Program-made: the position numbers and the translations under genes
Shown here: positions 1-8,186 of the stretch, piece after piece
Numbering within the stretch: position 1 is the stretch's first letter
Layout of the letters: every line of letters begins with the position of its first letter
The notes under the pieces: model-generated
Database searches by the model: none
The model's input: only the letters and a program-made list of their open reading frames with translations
What the model was told of the DNA's origin: nothing
Assembly: GCA_002790095.1 (NCBI GenBank)
Contig: PFUL01000047.1
Span: 1-64,000, forward strand
From: Elusimicrobia bacterium CG_4_9_14_3_um_filter_62_55
GTDB taxonomy: Bacteria > Elusimicrobiota > Elusimicrobia > UBA1565
Length of the DNA stretch: 64,000 nucleotides
Reading direction: 5' to 3'

Positions 1-177
1 TCTCGGCACTTACCCCGGCGGGACTTTCACCCGCTGGCCAGGCACAGCTTTCAGGGCACGACATTGAGGGGAGTGTAACAAGGGGCCCCCTCGCGGGCAA
101 GCCCAATTTTACTGGGGTCAGACCCCAGTAAAATCAAGGCCGAGTCTTTCCAAGTTTTAGATCCGCTTCACAAGGTC
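1..177. other. Leading intergenic edge
   Basis: No confident gene. A 25-codon open frame enters from the left edge on the plus strand and stops at 76-78; it could be the tail of a gene outside the window, but I do not recognise it. A small hairpin (GCGGG at 18-22, CCCGC at 30-34) lies inside it. The palindrome at 106-134 is listed separately. Confidence 0.3.
106..134. repeat. REP-like 29-bp palindrome, copy 1
   Basis: A perfect inverted repeat: the arm ATTTTACTGGGGTC (106-119), one loop base A at 120, then GACCCCAGTAAAAT (121-134). The same element recurs at 3400-3428 with T as loop base and one arm mismatch, so the copies are in opposite orientation. They bracket the three genes between them. 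The GGGGTC/GACCCC core resembles palindromes seen beside REP-associated transposases in other bacteria; no transposase is present here. Confidence 0.8.
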
Positions 178-1350
178 CTATTCAATTCCAGCGGACGCAG
201 CGCCCGCTGCCCCCAGGGCGAAGGCACGCGGGATATAGGGCGCGTCGGAATCCCGCGGGGGCTCCGATCGCGGCGTAGGGAGGCCCTGCGGGGACTCGTG
301 GTTTCCGGCATCCGGCGGAGATTTGCGGGAGTCTTCGCGCGCTTTACGTGCTTGCCGCTTACGGTAATCTTTCCAGAAGCGCCTTCCCGCCAAGCGAAGA
401 GCGGCGTAATCTCGCGGTGGGTTCGCCCGATCGATCAGCGTCTCGACGCAGCGCGCGACGTTGCTTTGGGAATGCTCGGTCAAATAGAGGCTGTTTCGGA
501 AGACCCGATCACTCCAGCGGGTCTTGATCGTGGTCATCGAGTCGTTGCAGACCTGCTCGTCATCGGGCCAAACGCAGGCCGTAACGAGGCGAAATTTCAC
601 TTCAGGGGTCATTTCTCTAGAGTCGATTCCACCGCGTTGGGAAATATCAAGCCAATGGAAGGTCTCGTGATAGAGAACCCCGGCAAGCCTTTGCGAAGAC
701 TCGAACGCGCTCTGGTTGATCCAAACAGCGCCTGTTCGCCCCTGCGTGAAGGCGGAGACGGGTCCCAACGGAGATTGAGCCTCCTCACTCTTAATCTCCT
801 TTTGCGTTTTAAGACGACCTCGAGTCTTGCCCTTGTCGAACGTCTCCGCGCGATTGAATTGAGGTTGCCATTCGGCGAGGCCCAACGATTCCGTTCCGGG
901 AAGGCGGACAAGCCCGGGGTTTAGACGGTAGTAAACCGTGACCGCTTCGATCGCCTCCCGCGTGGTCTCATCCGTTCGGCCCATTTGTTCGCGGTAGCCC
1001 TGCGCGGCCGTTCGCAAGGCCTTGGCGGCATTTTCGAAGCGCAGGCGAGATTCCCCATGATTCGCCCATTCGTCCCACGCCTTTCCCAACCGGGATTTAG
1101 ATTCGAAGTCTCGTGTTGCGGCGAAAAAAGCCTCGCGCGCCTTGTCCCATATCAGGGAGGCCTCGATCTCGAGGGAAATCTCGGTTTTGGCGGCGTCAAT
1201 TTTAGACTGCAAAGCCGGCGTCACGACGGTCGTCTTGCGGGGATTGGGATAATAGGTCGAAAGCGGGCGAGTCGGATCGGAATCGATTTCTTGTCCGAAG
1301 GCAACCGTCCCCAGCAGCATCAATAGTAATGTCACCGAAAACCGAGTCAT
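178..1350 (-). CDS. Secreted HExxH-motif protein (putative metallopeptidase)
   Basis: A 390-residue protein. I chose the ATG at 1350 because it overlaps the upstream stop as ATGA and gives a clean signal peptide (MTRFSVTLLLMLLGTVAFG), so the product is probably exported. At about residues 228-232 it reads YHETFHWLD, an HExxH zinc-protease signature in a helix context. The C-terminal 60 residues are rich in Arg, Lys, Pro and Ser. I cannot name a peptidase family, and the third zinc ligand is not obvious. It is co-transcribed with the membrane-anchored gene upstream. Confidence 0.6.
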   Translation of the reverse strand: MTRFSVTLLLMLLGTVAFGQEIDSDPTRPLSTYYPNPRKTTVVTPALQSKIDAAKTEISLEIEASLIWDKAREAFFAATRDFESKSRLGKAWDEWANHGESRLRFENAAKALRTAAQGYREQMGRTDETTREAIEAVTVYYRLNPGLVRLPGTESLGLAEWQPQFNRAETFDKGKTRGRLKTQKEIKSEEAQSPLGPVSAFTQGRTGAVWINQSAFESSQRLAGVLYHETFHWLDISQRGGIDSREMTPEVKFRLVTACVWPDDEQVCNDSMTTIKTRWSDRVFRNSLYLTEHSQSNVARCVETLIDRANPPRDYAALRLAGRRFWKDYRKRQARKAREDSRKSPPDAGNHESPQGLPTPRSEPPRDSDAPYIPRAFALGAAGAASAGIE

Positions 1351-2291
1351 GGCCGGTCGACTCGAAAGCGCAGTTCTCGCGATTGCACCTGTACGAGATA
1401 GTCGTGCGGCAGCCTCCATTCCACGTTCGGGAAGAAGTCCAGCCCGTAGAGATTTAATATTGCCGCCCCAAGTAGAAGTGCGTTCGGGATCCGGTGGTAA
1501 TACGGCAGCACCGGTTCGGCGCTGATCTTACGCTCGAATTTCGCGCGGATCGTATACTCGCCGGGCCGCTTGAAGACGCGATCGTCCAAGATTCGATACC
1601 CGGCCGGCGGCACGACGGCACCGGGGGGAATCGAGCGCGGGATCAGTCTCTCGCCGTGATTGCCGGTACTCCAATCGACCGCCTCGACCCGTTCGAGCGG
1701 GTGAAGCGTGCTCGGGACCGTGGTGATGGACTCCCCGGGCGGTAACACAAAAAACGAGTTTGCATCAGTAAGACTGAATTTTTCATAGAGGGCCCTTTCC
1801 GCGTCGTTGTCCCCATCGTAAAGGAACTTGCTCTGACCCCGATAGCGTACCGGCTCGATGCTATTGCCGTTCGGATCGGTTATTTCCAGACTTAGGCCTC
1901 GACCCCAATTGCGGCCGTAGCCCATTGCCGCGGTTTCCGCGGTTTGATAAAAATCGGAGGCATCGAGGTTTCCCAGTTTGTAGCAGGACACGTTCGTCAT
2001 CGAGATTCGGTACCAAAGTGTGTAGCGAGTCCCGATCGGCGCCTTCGGCTGGTACAGCTCGAGTTCCAGCCGCAGCGGTCGGCAATGCGGCCTGTAGACG
2101 GCGAGCTTGTCCTTCTCCTCCGGCGAAGCTGCTTCAAGGCCGAGATCACGGCAAGGCTGCGGACAGGAACCTAGCGAGGTAAACGCCCAACGCGTCGCAA
2201 GCACCGATATCCAACAGTAGACGCCGACAAACGTGAGTATCCCCAAATACCATTTTAGACGACGGCGCAACGGCTTCGGGGCGCGGGCCAT
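1347..2291 (-). CDS. Membrane-anchored protein of unknown function
   Basis: A 314-residue protein starting with a basic stretch (ARAPKPLRRRLKW) and one hydrophobic helix at about residues 14-34, so it is a type II anchor or uncleaved signal. The rest is predicted to be beta-rich and extracytoplasmic, with several Cys residues shortly after the helix (CPQPC and a later C) that could form disulfides. I recognise no family. The start is supported by a TACAAT box 6 nt upstream (2298-2303). Its stop overlaps the start of the HExxH gene by 4 bp, so the two are translationally coupled. Confidence 0.6.
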   Translation of the reverse strand: MARAPKPLRRRLKWYLGILTFVGVYCWISVLATRWAFTSLGSCPQPCRDLGLEAASPEEKDKLAVYRPHCRPLRLELELYQPKAPIGTRYTLWYRISMTNVSCYKLGNLDASDFYQTAETAAMGYGRNWGRGLSLEITDPNGNSIEPVRYRGQSKFLYDGDNDAERALYEKFSLTDANSFFVLPPGESITTVPSTLHPLERVEAVDWSTGNHGERLIPRSIPPGAVVPPAGYRILDDRVFKRPGEYTIRAKFERKISAEPVLPYYHRIPNALLLGAAILNLYGLDFFPNVEWRLPHDYLVQVQSRELRFRVDRP

Positions 2292-2297
2292 GGGGTT

Positions 2298-2303
2298 ATT
2301 GTA
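2298..2303 (-). promoter_or_regulatory. -10 box TACAAT for the gene starting at 2291
   Basis: TACAAT on the minus strand ends 6 nt before the ATG. No good -35 is visible at 16-18 nt. It fits the near-leaderless pattern seen throughout the window. Confidence 0.45.
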
Positions 2304-2432
2304 GCCTCATGAGGGCCGACGGCGGTGGGCCCCCGGGTCCGGGGCTTAGCGAACAACCGCCCCATAGAACGATGGGTCTATTTCCGCTTCAAAACTACCC
2401 CCTCGGCCCTTTCGAGGTCGAGTCGACTCGGG

Positions 2433-2438
2433 TATTCT
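2433..2438 (+). promoter_or_regulatory. -10 box TATTCT for the gene starting at 2447
   Basis: TATTCT lies 8 nt before the ATG. The -35 position (2410-2415, TTTCGA) is a weak match. Confidence 0.4.
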
Positions 2439-2446
2439 CGATTGGC

Positions 2447-3386
2447 ATGAAGACACTCGCGTTTCTATTCCTAGTCGCGGCGGGGTCTTCGTACGCCGGG
2501 GATACGATCTCTCTCCAGGTCGATTGCGGAGACGGAGCGGGGATGATTTCAGGCCACATTCACCCGATCGGCGGCGTGGTCGTCGCGGACACGGCCTACG
2601 CCGCGCCGAGCGCCTTCGTCGACAAAGACGCCTTCCTATGCGGGCGCGCGCGCGTTTTGGGCAATGCGTCAATTCTCGGCCGTGCGGTGATCCGAGACCG
2701 CGCCGTCATCGATGGATGGGCGCAGATCGGCGGAAACGCGATTGTCGCAGAAGACGCCCGCGTCCATGGGAACGCCCTCGTAATGGGACAAGCACGGATT
2801 TACGGTCACGCGGAAATTTTCGGGGGGTGCCGAAGTGCTCGGCGCGGCGAAAGTCTTCGACGGCGCGGTGGTAAAGAACCGCGCGATCGTCGAAGACGAA
2901 GCGCAGGTATCGGGGGAAGCACGCGTGCTGGAGAGCGCTTGGGTCGGCGGGCGGGCGACGATAACGGGGACTTCGCAAATTTTCGGCATGGCGAAGCTTT
3001 TCGACGAAGCCGCCGTTTCCGGAGATTCAAAACTGGCGGCCAACGCTCAAGTTTTCGGCCAAGCGATGATCGTAAATTCACGCATCTACGACAACGCCCG
3101 GGTTTACGGCGCCAGCTCGGTCTCGAATTCGATCGTCAGAGACAACGGCTGGGTGTTTGGTAAGGCAAGCCTGTCGGCTGAGTCAACCGTCAGGGACACG
3201 GCATGGGTTGAAGGGGAATCTTCTCTGCGCACTTGCGACGTTTCGGGAACCAGCTATTTATCGGGTAAGCTGGAATGCGTCCGCAGCCGCGTTTGCGCGA
3301 AGTCGAAGATATCGTTTTGGCATAGGGTCTACCGAATCCAGGATTTCGTTATTGATGAATGCGCACCTCCCATTCAAATTCAATAA
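2447..3386 (+). pseudogene. Hexapeptide-repeat left-handed beta-helix protein, frameshifted
   Basis: The ATG at 2447 opens a signal peptide (MKTLAFLFLVAAGSSYAG) followed by short repeats of the kind A.V.(G/D)NA.I...A.V, typical of left-handed beta-helix proteins. The frame runs to a six-G run at 2822-2827, after which the repeats continue in the +1 frame to the stop at 3386. Removing one G restores a continuous repeat (GGAEVLGAAKVFDGA) and gives a 312-residue protein. The break may be a real mutation, a slippage/phase-variation site, or a sequencing error. The repeat domain resembles acyltransferase-type helices but no catalytic His is evident; a structural or polymer-binding role is as likely. 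Confidence 0.7.
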
Positions 3387-3399
3387 AGTTCCGATTTGG

Positions 3400-3428
3400 A
3401 TTTTACCGGGGTCTGACCCCAGTAAAAT
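3400..3428. repeat. REP-like 29-bp palindrome, copy 2
   Basis: Left arm ATTTTACCGGGGTC (3400-3413), loop base T at 3414, right arm GACCCCAGTAAAAT (3415-3428), with one mismatch between arms. It is the inverted-orientation partner of 106-134 and sits in the short gap before the acyl-CoA dehydrogenase gene. Confidence 0.8.
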
Positions 3429-3448
3429 TTGATACTTTCGACGTGCCC

Positions 3449-4888
3449 ATGGCCGAGTCACAGGAATACGTCGGCGCCGCCGGAACGAACTATTTCGAAA
3501 CCGACCTTCTGGTCCGGGAATTGGTCGGCGCGGCTCTGCCGGATGAGCGGCGCGACGCGGCTCTCGCGGAATTAAGCGCCTTCGGACGGGAATGCGGCGA
3601 GACCCTCGCGCCGCTGATCGAGACCTCCCATCGCGACGAGAACAGGCCGCGCCTGCTCCAATTCGACCGCTGGGGAAACCGCATCGACAAAATCGCGTAC
3701 TGCGCTGAGCAGGTCGAGGCGCGCCGCCGCGCGATGGGCGGCGGGCTGCTCCCGCCGGTGCCGCTGGTCGAGCGGATGACGAAGGCCTATCTGCTCAACC
3801 AAAACGGGGAAGGGGGAATCACCTGTCCGTTGGCGATGACCGACGGCCTTGTGCAGCTGCTCGACTGGAAGGGCACCGAAGCGCAGAAGGCGCGCTACCT
3901 CCCTTTGCTCAACGACGCGTCGGTGGACACCCCTTTGACCGCCGGACAGATGGTCACCGAACGCCAAGGCGGCAGCAACGTCGGCGAAAACGAAACCCGG
4001 GCGGTGAAGCAAGACGACGGGTCCTGGCGGCTTACCGGGCTGAAGTGGTTCTGCTCCAATCCCGGCGAACTGTGGGTGACCACCGCCAAACCCGAAGGCA
4101 GTGATCTCGTCGGGCTGTTCCTGATGCCGCGGCGCCTGCCCGACGGCTCGCTCAACGCGTGCCGGATTCTCAATTTAAAAGACCTCAGCGCCACCTGGGG
4201 GAAGGCCACCGCCGAGATCGAATTCGAGGGCGCCTACGCCGAGGCGATCGGACGTCCGTCGCACGGGATGGCGCTTCTGCTCGGCACGGTGCTGCGCACC
4301 TCGCGCATCCACGTCGCCGCCGCGAGTCTCGGCTTCGGCCGCCGCGCCTTGGTCGAGGCGGAACTCTGGTGCGCGCAGCGCCGCGTGCTCGGCAAACCGA
4401 TCGCCGAACTGCCGCATGTCGCCGCGACGCTTCAGCGCATGCGCACGCGCCAGAAAGGCGCGACCTTGGCCGTGTACCGGATGCTCGCCGCGGTCGACGC
4501 CGGCGACCCCTCGGCCGACTCCTTGGTGCCCCTCCTTAAGATAGGCGTCTCGCGCGACGGCAGCGAACAGGTGCGCGACGCGCGGCTGCTGTTCGCCGGC
4601 AACGCGGTGCTGCGCGACTTCTCGATTTTGCCGCGCTTGGCCGAGGACGCGATCACCCAGGAAATCTGGGAAGGCACGCATCCGATCATCGCCGGCCACG
4701 CGCTCAAGGCCCTGCGCCGCGAGCGCTCGCGGGAGGCCTTTCTCTCCATGCTGCCGGACGCCTCGGCGAATCTGCTCTCCGAGCGGCTCGGCATGTACGA
4801 CGAGTCGGAGGCGGTTTCCGTCTGCGAACACGCGTACGATTCGCTCAAAGACGCGTTGATGCTCAGCCGGGAGTCCGTCCCGGTTTGA
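3449..4888 (+). CDS. Acyl-CoA dehydrogenase family protein, AidB-like
   Basis: A 479-residue flavoprotein of the acyl-CoA dehydrogenase superfamily. The middle domain carries MVTERQGGSNVGENETRA and GLKWFCSNP, which are the AidB-branch versions of the FAD/substrate-binding segments. The C-terminal EIWEGTHPIIAGHALKA corresponds to the catalytic-Glu region. AidB relatives bind FAD and DNA or nucleotides, while true acyl-CoA dehydrogenases desaturate acyl-CoAs; sequence alone does not decide. I chose the ATG at 3449 over an upstream in-frame start because the extension would read through the palindrome. It ends overlapping the TTG start of the ABC ATPase gene. Confidence 0.8.
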   Translation: MAESQEYVGAAGTNYFETDLLVRELVGAALPDERRDAALAELSAFGRECGETLAPLIETSHRDENRPRLLQFDRWGNRIDKIAYCAEQVEARRRAMGGGLLPPVPLVERMTKAYLLNQNGEGGITCPLAMTDGLVQLLDWKGTEAQKARYLPLLNDASVDTPLTAGQMVTERQGGSNVGENETRAVKQDDGSWRLTGLKWFCSNPGELWVTTAKPEGSDLVGLFLMPRRLPDGSLNACRILNLKDLSATWGKATAEIEFEGAYAEAIGRPSHGMALLLGTVLRTSRIHVAAASLGFGRRALVEAELWCAQRRVLGKPIAELPHVAATLQRMRTRQKGATLAVYRMLAAVDAGDPSADSLVPLLKIGVSRDGSEQVRDARLLFAGNAVLRDFSILPRLAEDAITQEIWEGTHPIIAGHALKALRRERSREAFLSMLPDASANLLSERLGMYDESEAVSVCEHAYDSLKDALMLSRESVPV

Positions 4889-5646
4889 TCCGCTTCGAAA
4901 AGGTCGCGGTGCGCTTTCCCGGAGGCGTCACCGCGCTTCACGAACTCGATCTCGAAATCCCGAAAGGTCAATTCGCGGTGCTCGTCGGCGCCAGCGGCTC
5001 CGGCAAGACCACCGCGCTTCGCCTCGTCAACCGCCTGCAGGACGCGAGCTCGGGGCGAGTCCTCGTCGACGGCGTCGACGTTCAAGAGCGCGACCCGATC
5101 GAACTGCGGCGCTCGATCGGCTACGCGATCCAAGGCGTCGGCCTCATCGCGCACATGAGCGTCGCCGAAAATGTGGCGCTGGTGCCGCGGCTGAAGGGGG
5201 CCTCGCCCGAAGAACAGCGCGCGATCGCGCGCGCGGGCCTCGCGCGCGTGCGGATGCCTCCGGATCAATTCCTCGACCGCTACCCGCACGAACTCTCCGG
5301 CGGCCAGCGCCAGCGCGTGGGCCTCGCGCGCGCGATGGCGGCCGATCCGGATTTGGTGCTGCTCGACGAGCCCTTCGGCGCGCTCGACAATGTCGTCCGC
5401 GAGGAAATCCAAGACGAGTTCAAGGAGATTCTCGGCGGCCTGCACAAGACCATCGTGCTCGTCACCCACGATATGCACGAGGCGATCCACATGGGAGAGC
5501 GCATCCTCGTGATGAACGCCGGGCGGCTCGTGGCCGACGGCACGCCGGAGGAGGTCGTGCTGCGGCCGAAGGACGAGTTCGTGCGCAAACTGCTCGGCCG
5601 CCGCCGCAGGGAGCTCGAGAACTACGTGAAGGAGCTCCGCGGGTGA
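4885..5646 (+). CDS. Osmoprotectant-type ABC transporter ATP-binding protein
   Basis: A 253-residue ABC ATPase starting at TTG (4885), which overlaps the preceding TGA. It has Walker A GASGSGKT (35-42), an ABC signature LSGGQRQR (about 136-143), Walker B LVLLDEP and the switch His in VLVTHDMHEA. It is most like OpuBA/OpuCA/ProV ATPases for glycine betaine, choline or carnitine uptake. It lacks the C-terminal tandem CBS domains that sense ionic strength in many OpuA/OpuC proteins. The next gene is its permease fused to the binding protein (GTGA overlap), so the transporter is complete in two genes. Confidence 0.88.
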   Translation: MIRFEKVAVRFPGGVTALHELDLEIPKGQFAVLVGASGSGKTTALRLVNRLQDASSGRVLVDGVDVQERDPIELRRSIGYAIQGVGLIAHMSVAENVALVPRLKGASPEEQRAIARAGLARVRMPPDQFLDRYPHELSGGQRQRVGLARAMAADPDLVLLDEPFGALDNVVREEIQDEFKEILGGLHKTIVLVTHDMHEAIHMGERILVMNAGRLVADGTPEEVVLRPKDEFVRKLLGRRRRELENYVKELRG

Positions 5647-7217
5647 GCACCGACCGCTCGTTCTGGGGCTACTTCGCCGCGAACCACGCCGAGATAGGGC
5701 GGCTGACGCTCGAGCACTGCGCAATGGTCGGCGCCGCGATGGCTCTGGGCGTGCTCGTCGGCGTGCCGCTGGGCATCCTTCTGACGCGCAAGCGGCGGCT
5801 CGCGCCGCTGATCCTCGGGACGACGACGACGCTGCAGACGATCCCCAGCGTCGCGCTGCTCGGCCTCTTGATGCTGCTCCCGGTGGTCGGAGGAATCGGC
5901 ATCCGCCCGGCGATCACGGCGCTGTTTCTCTACTCGCTCTTGGCCATCGTCGAAAACACCTTCGCGGGCATCGAGCAGGTTCACCGCCCCACCGTCGACG
6001 CCGGCCGCGGCATGGGGATGACCGACGCTCAGATCCTGACCTTTATCGAACTCCCGCAGGCTTTGCCCATCATCGTCGCCGGCGTGCGCATCTCGGCCGT
6101 GGTCTGCGTCGCGACCGCGACCGTCGCCTCCTACATCGGCGCGGGGGGACTCGGTGATTTGATCTTCCGCGGAGTCGGGCGAGCCAACAACGCGATGGTC
6201 GCCTGGGGCGCGCTCCCGGCGATCGCGCTCTCCTTGATCGTGCACAAGGCGCTCTCCGCCTTCGAGGCGCGGCTGAAGGAAGGCCCCGCCGGGGATTACC
6301 GCCGCGTGCTGAAGTGGATCGGCACGCTGAGCGCGGCGGCGCTGTTGGGCTTCGGGCTCTGGGCCGCCGGACTCGGCGGCACGGACACCGTCGTCATCGG
6401 TTCCAAGCCCTTCACCGAATCGGAGCTCGTCGGCGAGATGGTCGCCCAACTCGCCGAGGCCTCCGGCGCGCAGGTCGAGCGCAAGTTCTACATGGGGGGA
6501 ACGGTCTGCTTCGAGTCCGTGAAGGGCGGCACGATGGACGCCTATGTCGAGTACACCGGCACCGGTCTGATGTCGCATCTCGGGCTTCCGGCAATGACGG
6601 AATCGGCCCGGGTCTACGCGAAGGTCAAGCGCGAGTACGCCCAGCGCTGGGATCTGGACTGGCTCGCACCGCTCGGCTTCAACAACACCTACGCGATGGC
6701 GATGCGCCGCGACGAGGCCGAGCGGCGCGGCATCGCGAAGCTCTCGGACCTGCGCGGCCGAAAACTGCGCTGCGGCTTCGATGAAGTCTTCGCCGACCGC
6801 CCCGACGGCTACAAGGGGATGCTCGCGCGCGGGCTGTCGTTTTGCGCCTCGGTGAAGCAGATGAACTCGGGGCTGATGTACCAGGCCGTCGCGAAGCGCG
6901 AGACCGACGTCATCGACGCCTACGCGACCGACGGCCGCATCGTCTCGCTGGACCTGAAGATTCTTGAAGACGACCTAGGCTTCTTCCCGCCCTACGACGC
7001 GGCGGTGCTGGTGGGGCCGAAGCTGTTCCGCAAAGCCCCCGGCCTGCGCGAGAAGCTCGAAGAACTGGCCGGGAGCATCGACGACTCGGAAATGGCCCGG
7101 CTCAACGCGGAGGTGGATTCGAAGAAGCGTCGGGCGGCGGAGGTTGCGCGGGAGTTTTTGACGGGGAAGGGGCTGCTGCAGCGTGCGGCGCAAACCGGCG
7201 GGCCGGAGTCACCGTGA
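5643..7217 (+). CDS. Osmoprotectant ABC transporter permease fused to substrate-binding protein
   Basis: A 524-residue fusion. Residues 1 to about 220 are a BPD-type permease with five or six membrane helices and the coupling segment DAGRGMGMTDAQILTFIELP, like OpuBB/OpuCB. After a further helix (about 223-243) a type II binding-protein domain of the OpuBC/OpuCC/ProX kind begins near residue 247 (VVIGSKPFTESELVGEMVAQ) and includes DAYVEYTGTGL. Tethering the binding protein to the permease is known for OpuF and Helicobacter ProWX. The likely substrate is a quaternary amine, but the specificity is not proven. The GTG start overlaps the ATPase stop as GTGA. Confidence 0.9.
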   Translation: MSTDRSFWGYFAANHAEIGRLTLEHCAMVGAAMALGVLVGVPLGILLTRKRRLAPLILGTTTTLQTIPSVALLGLLMLLPVVGGIGIRPAITALFLYSLLAIVENTFAGIEQVHRPTVDAGRGMGMTDAQILTFIELPQALPIIVAGVRISAVVCVATATVASYIGAGGLGDLIFRGVGRANNAMVAWGALPAIALSLIVHKALSAFEARLKEGPAGDYRRVLKWIGTLSAAALLGFGLWAAGLGGTDTVVIGSKPFTESELVGEMVAQLAEASGAQVERKFYMGGTVCFESVKGGTMDAYVEYTGTGLMSHLGLPAMTESARVYAKVKREYAQRWDLDWLAPLGFNNTYAMAMRRDEAERRGIAKLSDLRGRKLRCGFDEVFADRPDGYKGMLARGLSFCASVKQMNSGLMYQAVAKRETDVIDAYATDGRIVSLDLKILEDDLGFFPPYDAAVLVGPKLFRKAPGLREKLEELAGSIDDSEMARLNAEVDSKKRRAAEVAREFLTGKGLLQRAAQTGGPESP

Positions 7218-7227
7218 GTTGGGACTT

Positions 7228-7605
7228 CTAGAGAATTCTTCGCTGAAGATATTCCTGCATCTCTTGGGGCGCATGATCGGAGATTATGAGCCCCTCACGG
7301 ATTCTTTTCAGCAACTCCGGCGAGCAGGCTTCTCGCGCTTGGGCGTACGCGGCGTCAATCATCCAGTCTAGGTCCGTAGTCTTAAACAGCCTGGCATCCG
7401 AATATTGGATGACGCTTTTTTTGGATATGAAGGGATGTCCCGCCGTCAATACGACAGTATCATCCTTGAACAGTTCGAAGCTCGTTAGATTGACCGCTAA
7501 GAAGTTTTTCTCCAAATCGGGATCGGTCAGCACAAACCACAAGTGCTCCTTTCTATCTGGAAGCCCGAGGGGCATTAGAAAAGTATCCCCGGAACGGATG
7601 GGCAC
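7228..7605 (-). CDS. Putative toxin partner of a Panacea antitoxin (PemK-like fold)
   Basis: A 125-residue protein with GTG start at 7605, directly after the TAA of the Panacea gene, so the two are one transcript. The first half (GDTFLMPLG, HLWFVLTDP, FLAVNLTSFELFKDDTVVLT, GHPFISKKSVI) has the alternating beta pattern of small PemK/MazF-like RNase toxins seen beside SocA/Panacea genes. The second half is helical. I infer the toxin role from gene order and the general pattern. No catalytic residue can be assigned with confidence. Confidence 0.6.
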   Translation of the reverse strand: MPIRSGDTFLMPLGLPDRKEHLWFVLTDPDLEKNFLAVNLTSFELFKDDTVVLTAGHPFISKKSVIQYSDARLFKTTDLDWMIDAAYAQAREACSPELLKRIREGLIISDHAPQEMQEYLQRRIL

Positions 7606-8148
7606 TTACTTGGAGGCAATCAAGGACGACAACGACGAGAGACTTTCCAACTCACCCTTGATTGATTCAATTTCTGCAGGGGTTCGATCCCCGAACTTCA
7701 ACACATCGGAAAATCCAACAGGAATTGAGCTTCCATTCGGATCAATCCATTCCGGCAAGGTGTGGGTATAGTCACGCAATTCCCACCGAGTCTTCGAGCC
7801 GAATTCGGCAAAAATCTCGTCGAGCAGCTTGATTTCAGCCTTTGACAGCTTCCCAGTCGAAGGATCTTTCTTGAGGCGAATCTCTCGGTCGCCGAAAAGC
7901 TCGAAGGTCGAATTCCAAACAACTCCATCCTCATCGCCGTTAATCAAATCAAGCGTTCCACTGAGAACCATCCCATGCGGCATCGAGACAAACTTGTCAA
8001 AAGTAATCGGGCGGCCCCACTTCAAGAGCGCGGCCCTGTCAGCGAGGTAGAGAAGCTTGACAAGCTTCATGTAGCTCATATAGCCCTGGCTTCGCTTCTT
8101 CACGAGGTAGGCCGCTACTTGGGTGATTTTCTCTTCTTGGAGATTCAT
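7606..8148 (-). CDS. Panacea (SocA-like, DUF4065) antitoxin
   Basis: A 180-residue protein. Residues 1 to about 130 fit the Panacea/SocA-like domain: KITQVAAYLVKK, MKLVKLLYLADRAAL, then RPITFDKFVSMPHGMVLS, which is close to the usual family core. Panacea domains are promiscuous antitoxin modules found with many unrelated toxins. The C-terminal ~50 residues probably form the toxin-specific part. The gene precedes the putative toxin, with a consensus promoter ending 10 nt before its ATG, so the mRNA is predicted to be nearly leaderless. Confidence 0.85.
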   Translation of the reverse strand: MNLQEEKITQVAAYLVKKRSQGYMSYMKLVKLLYLADRAALLKWGRPITFDKFVSMPHGMVLSGTLDLINGDEDGVVWNSTFELFGDREIRLKKDPSTGKLSKAEIKLLDEIFAEFGSKTRWELRDYTHTLPEWIDPNGSSIPVGFSDVLKFGDRTPAEIESIKGELESLSSLSSLIASK

Positions 8149-8158
8149 CTCAATCTCA

Positions 8159-8186
8159 ATTATAGGGGGGGCCCTGGAATTGTCAA
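8159..8186 (-). promoter_or_regulatory. Consensus sigma70-type promoter of the toxin-antitoxin operon
   Basis: On the minus strand TTGACA (8181-8186) and TATAAT (8159-8164) are both perfect, with a 16-bp spacer containing a GGGGGGGCCC block. The -10 ends 10 nt before the ATG at 8148, leaving a leader of only about 3-5 nt. Confidence 0.9.

Noticed and set aside
3359-3448. A 30-residue N-terminal extension of the acyl-CoA dehydrogenase
   Set aside because: It would translate the REP-like palindrome and overlap the preceding gene; the ATG at 3449 matches the family start.
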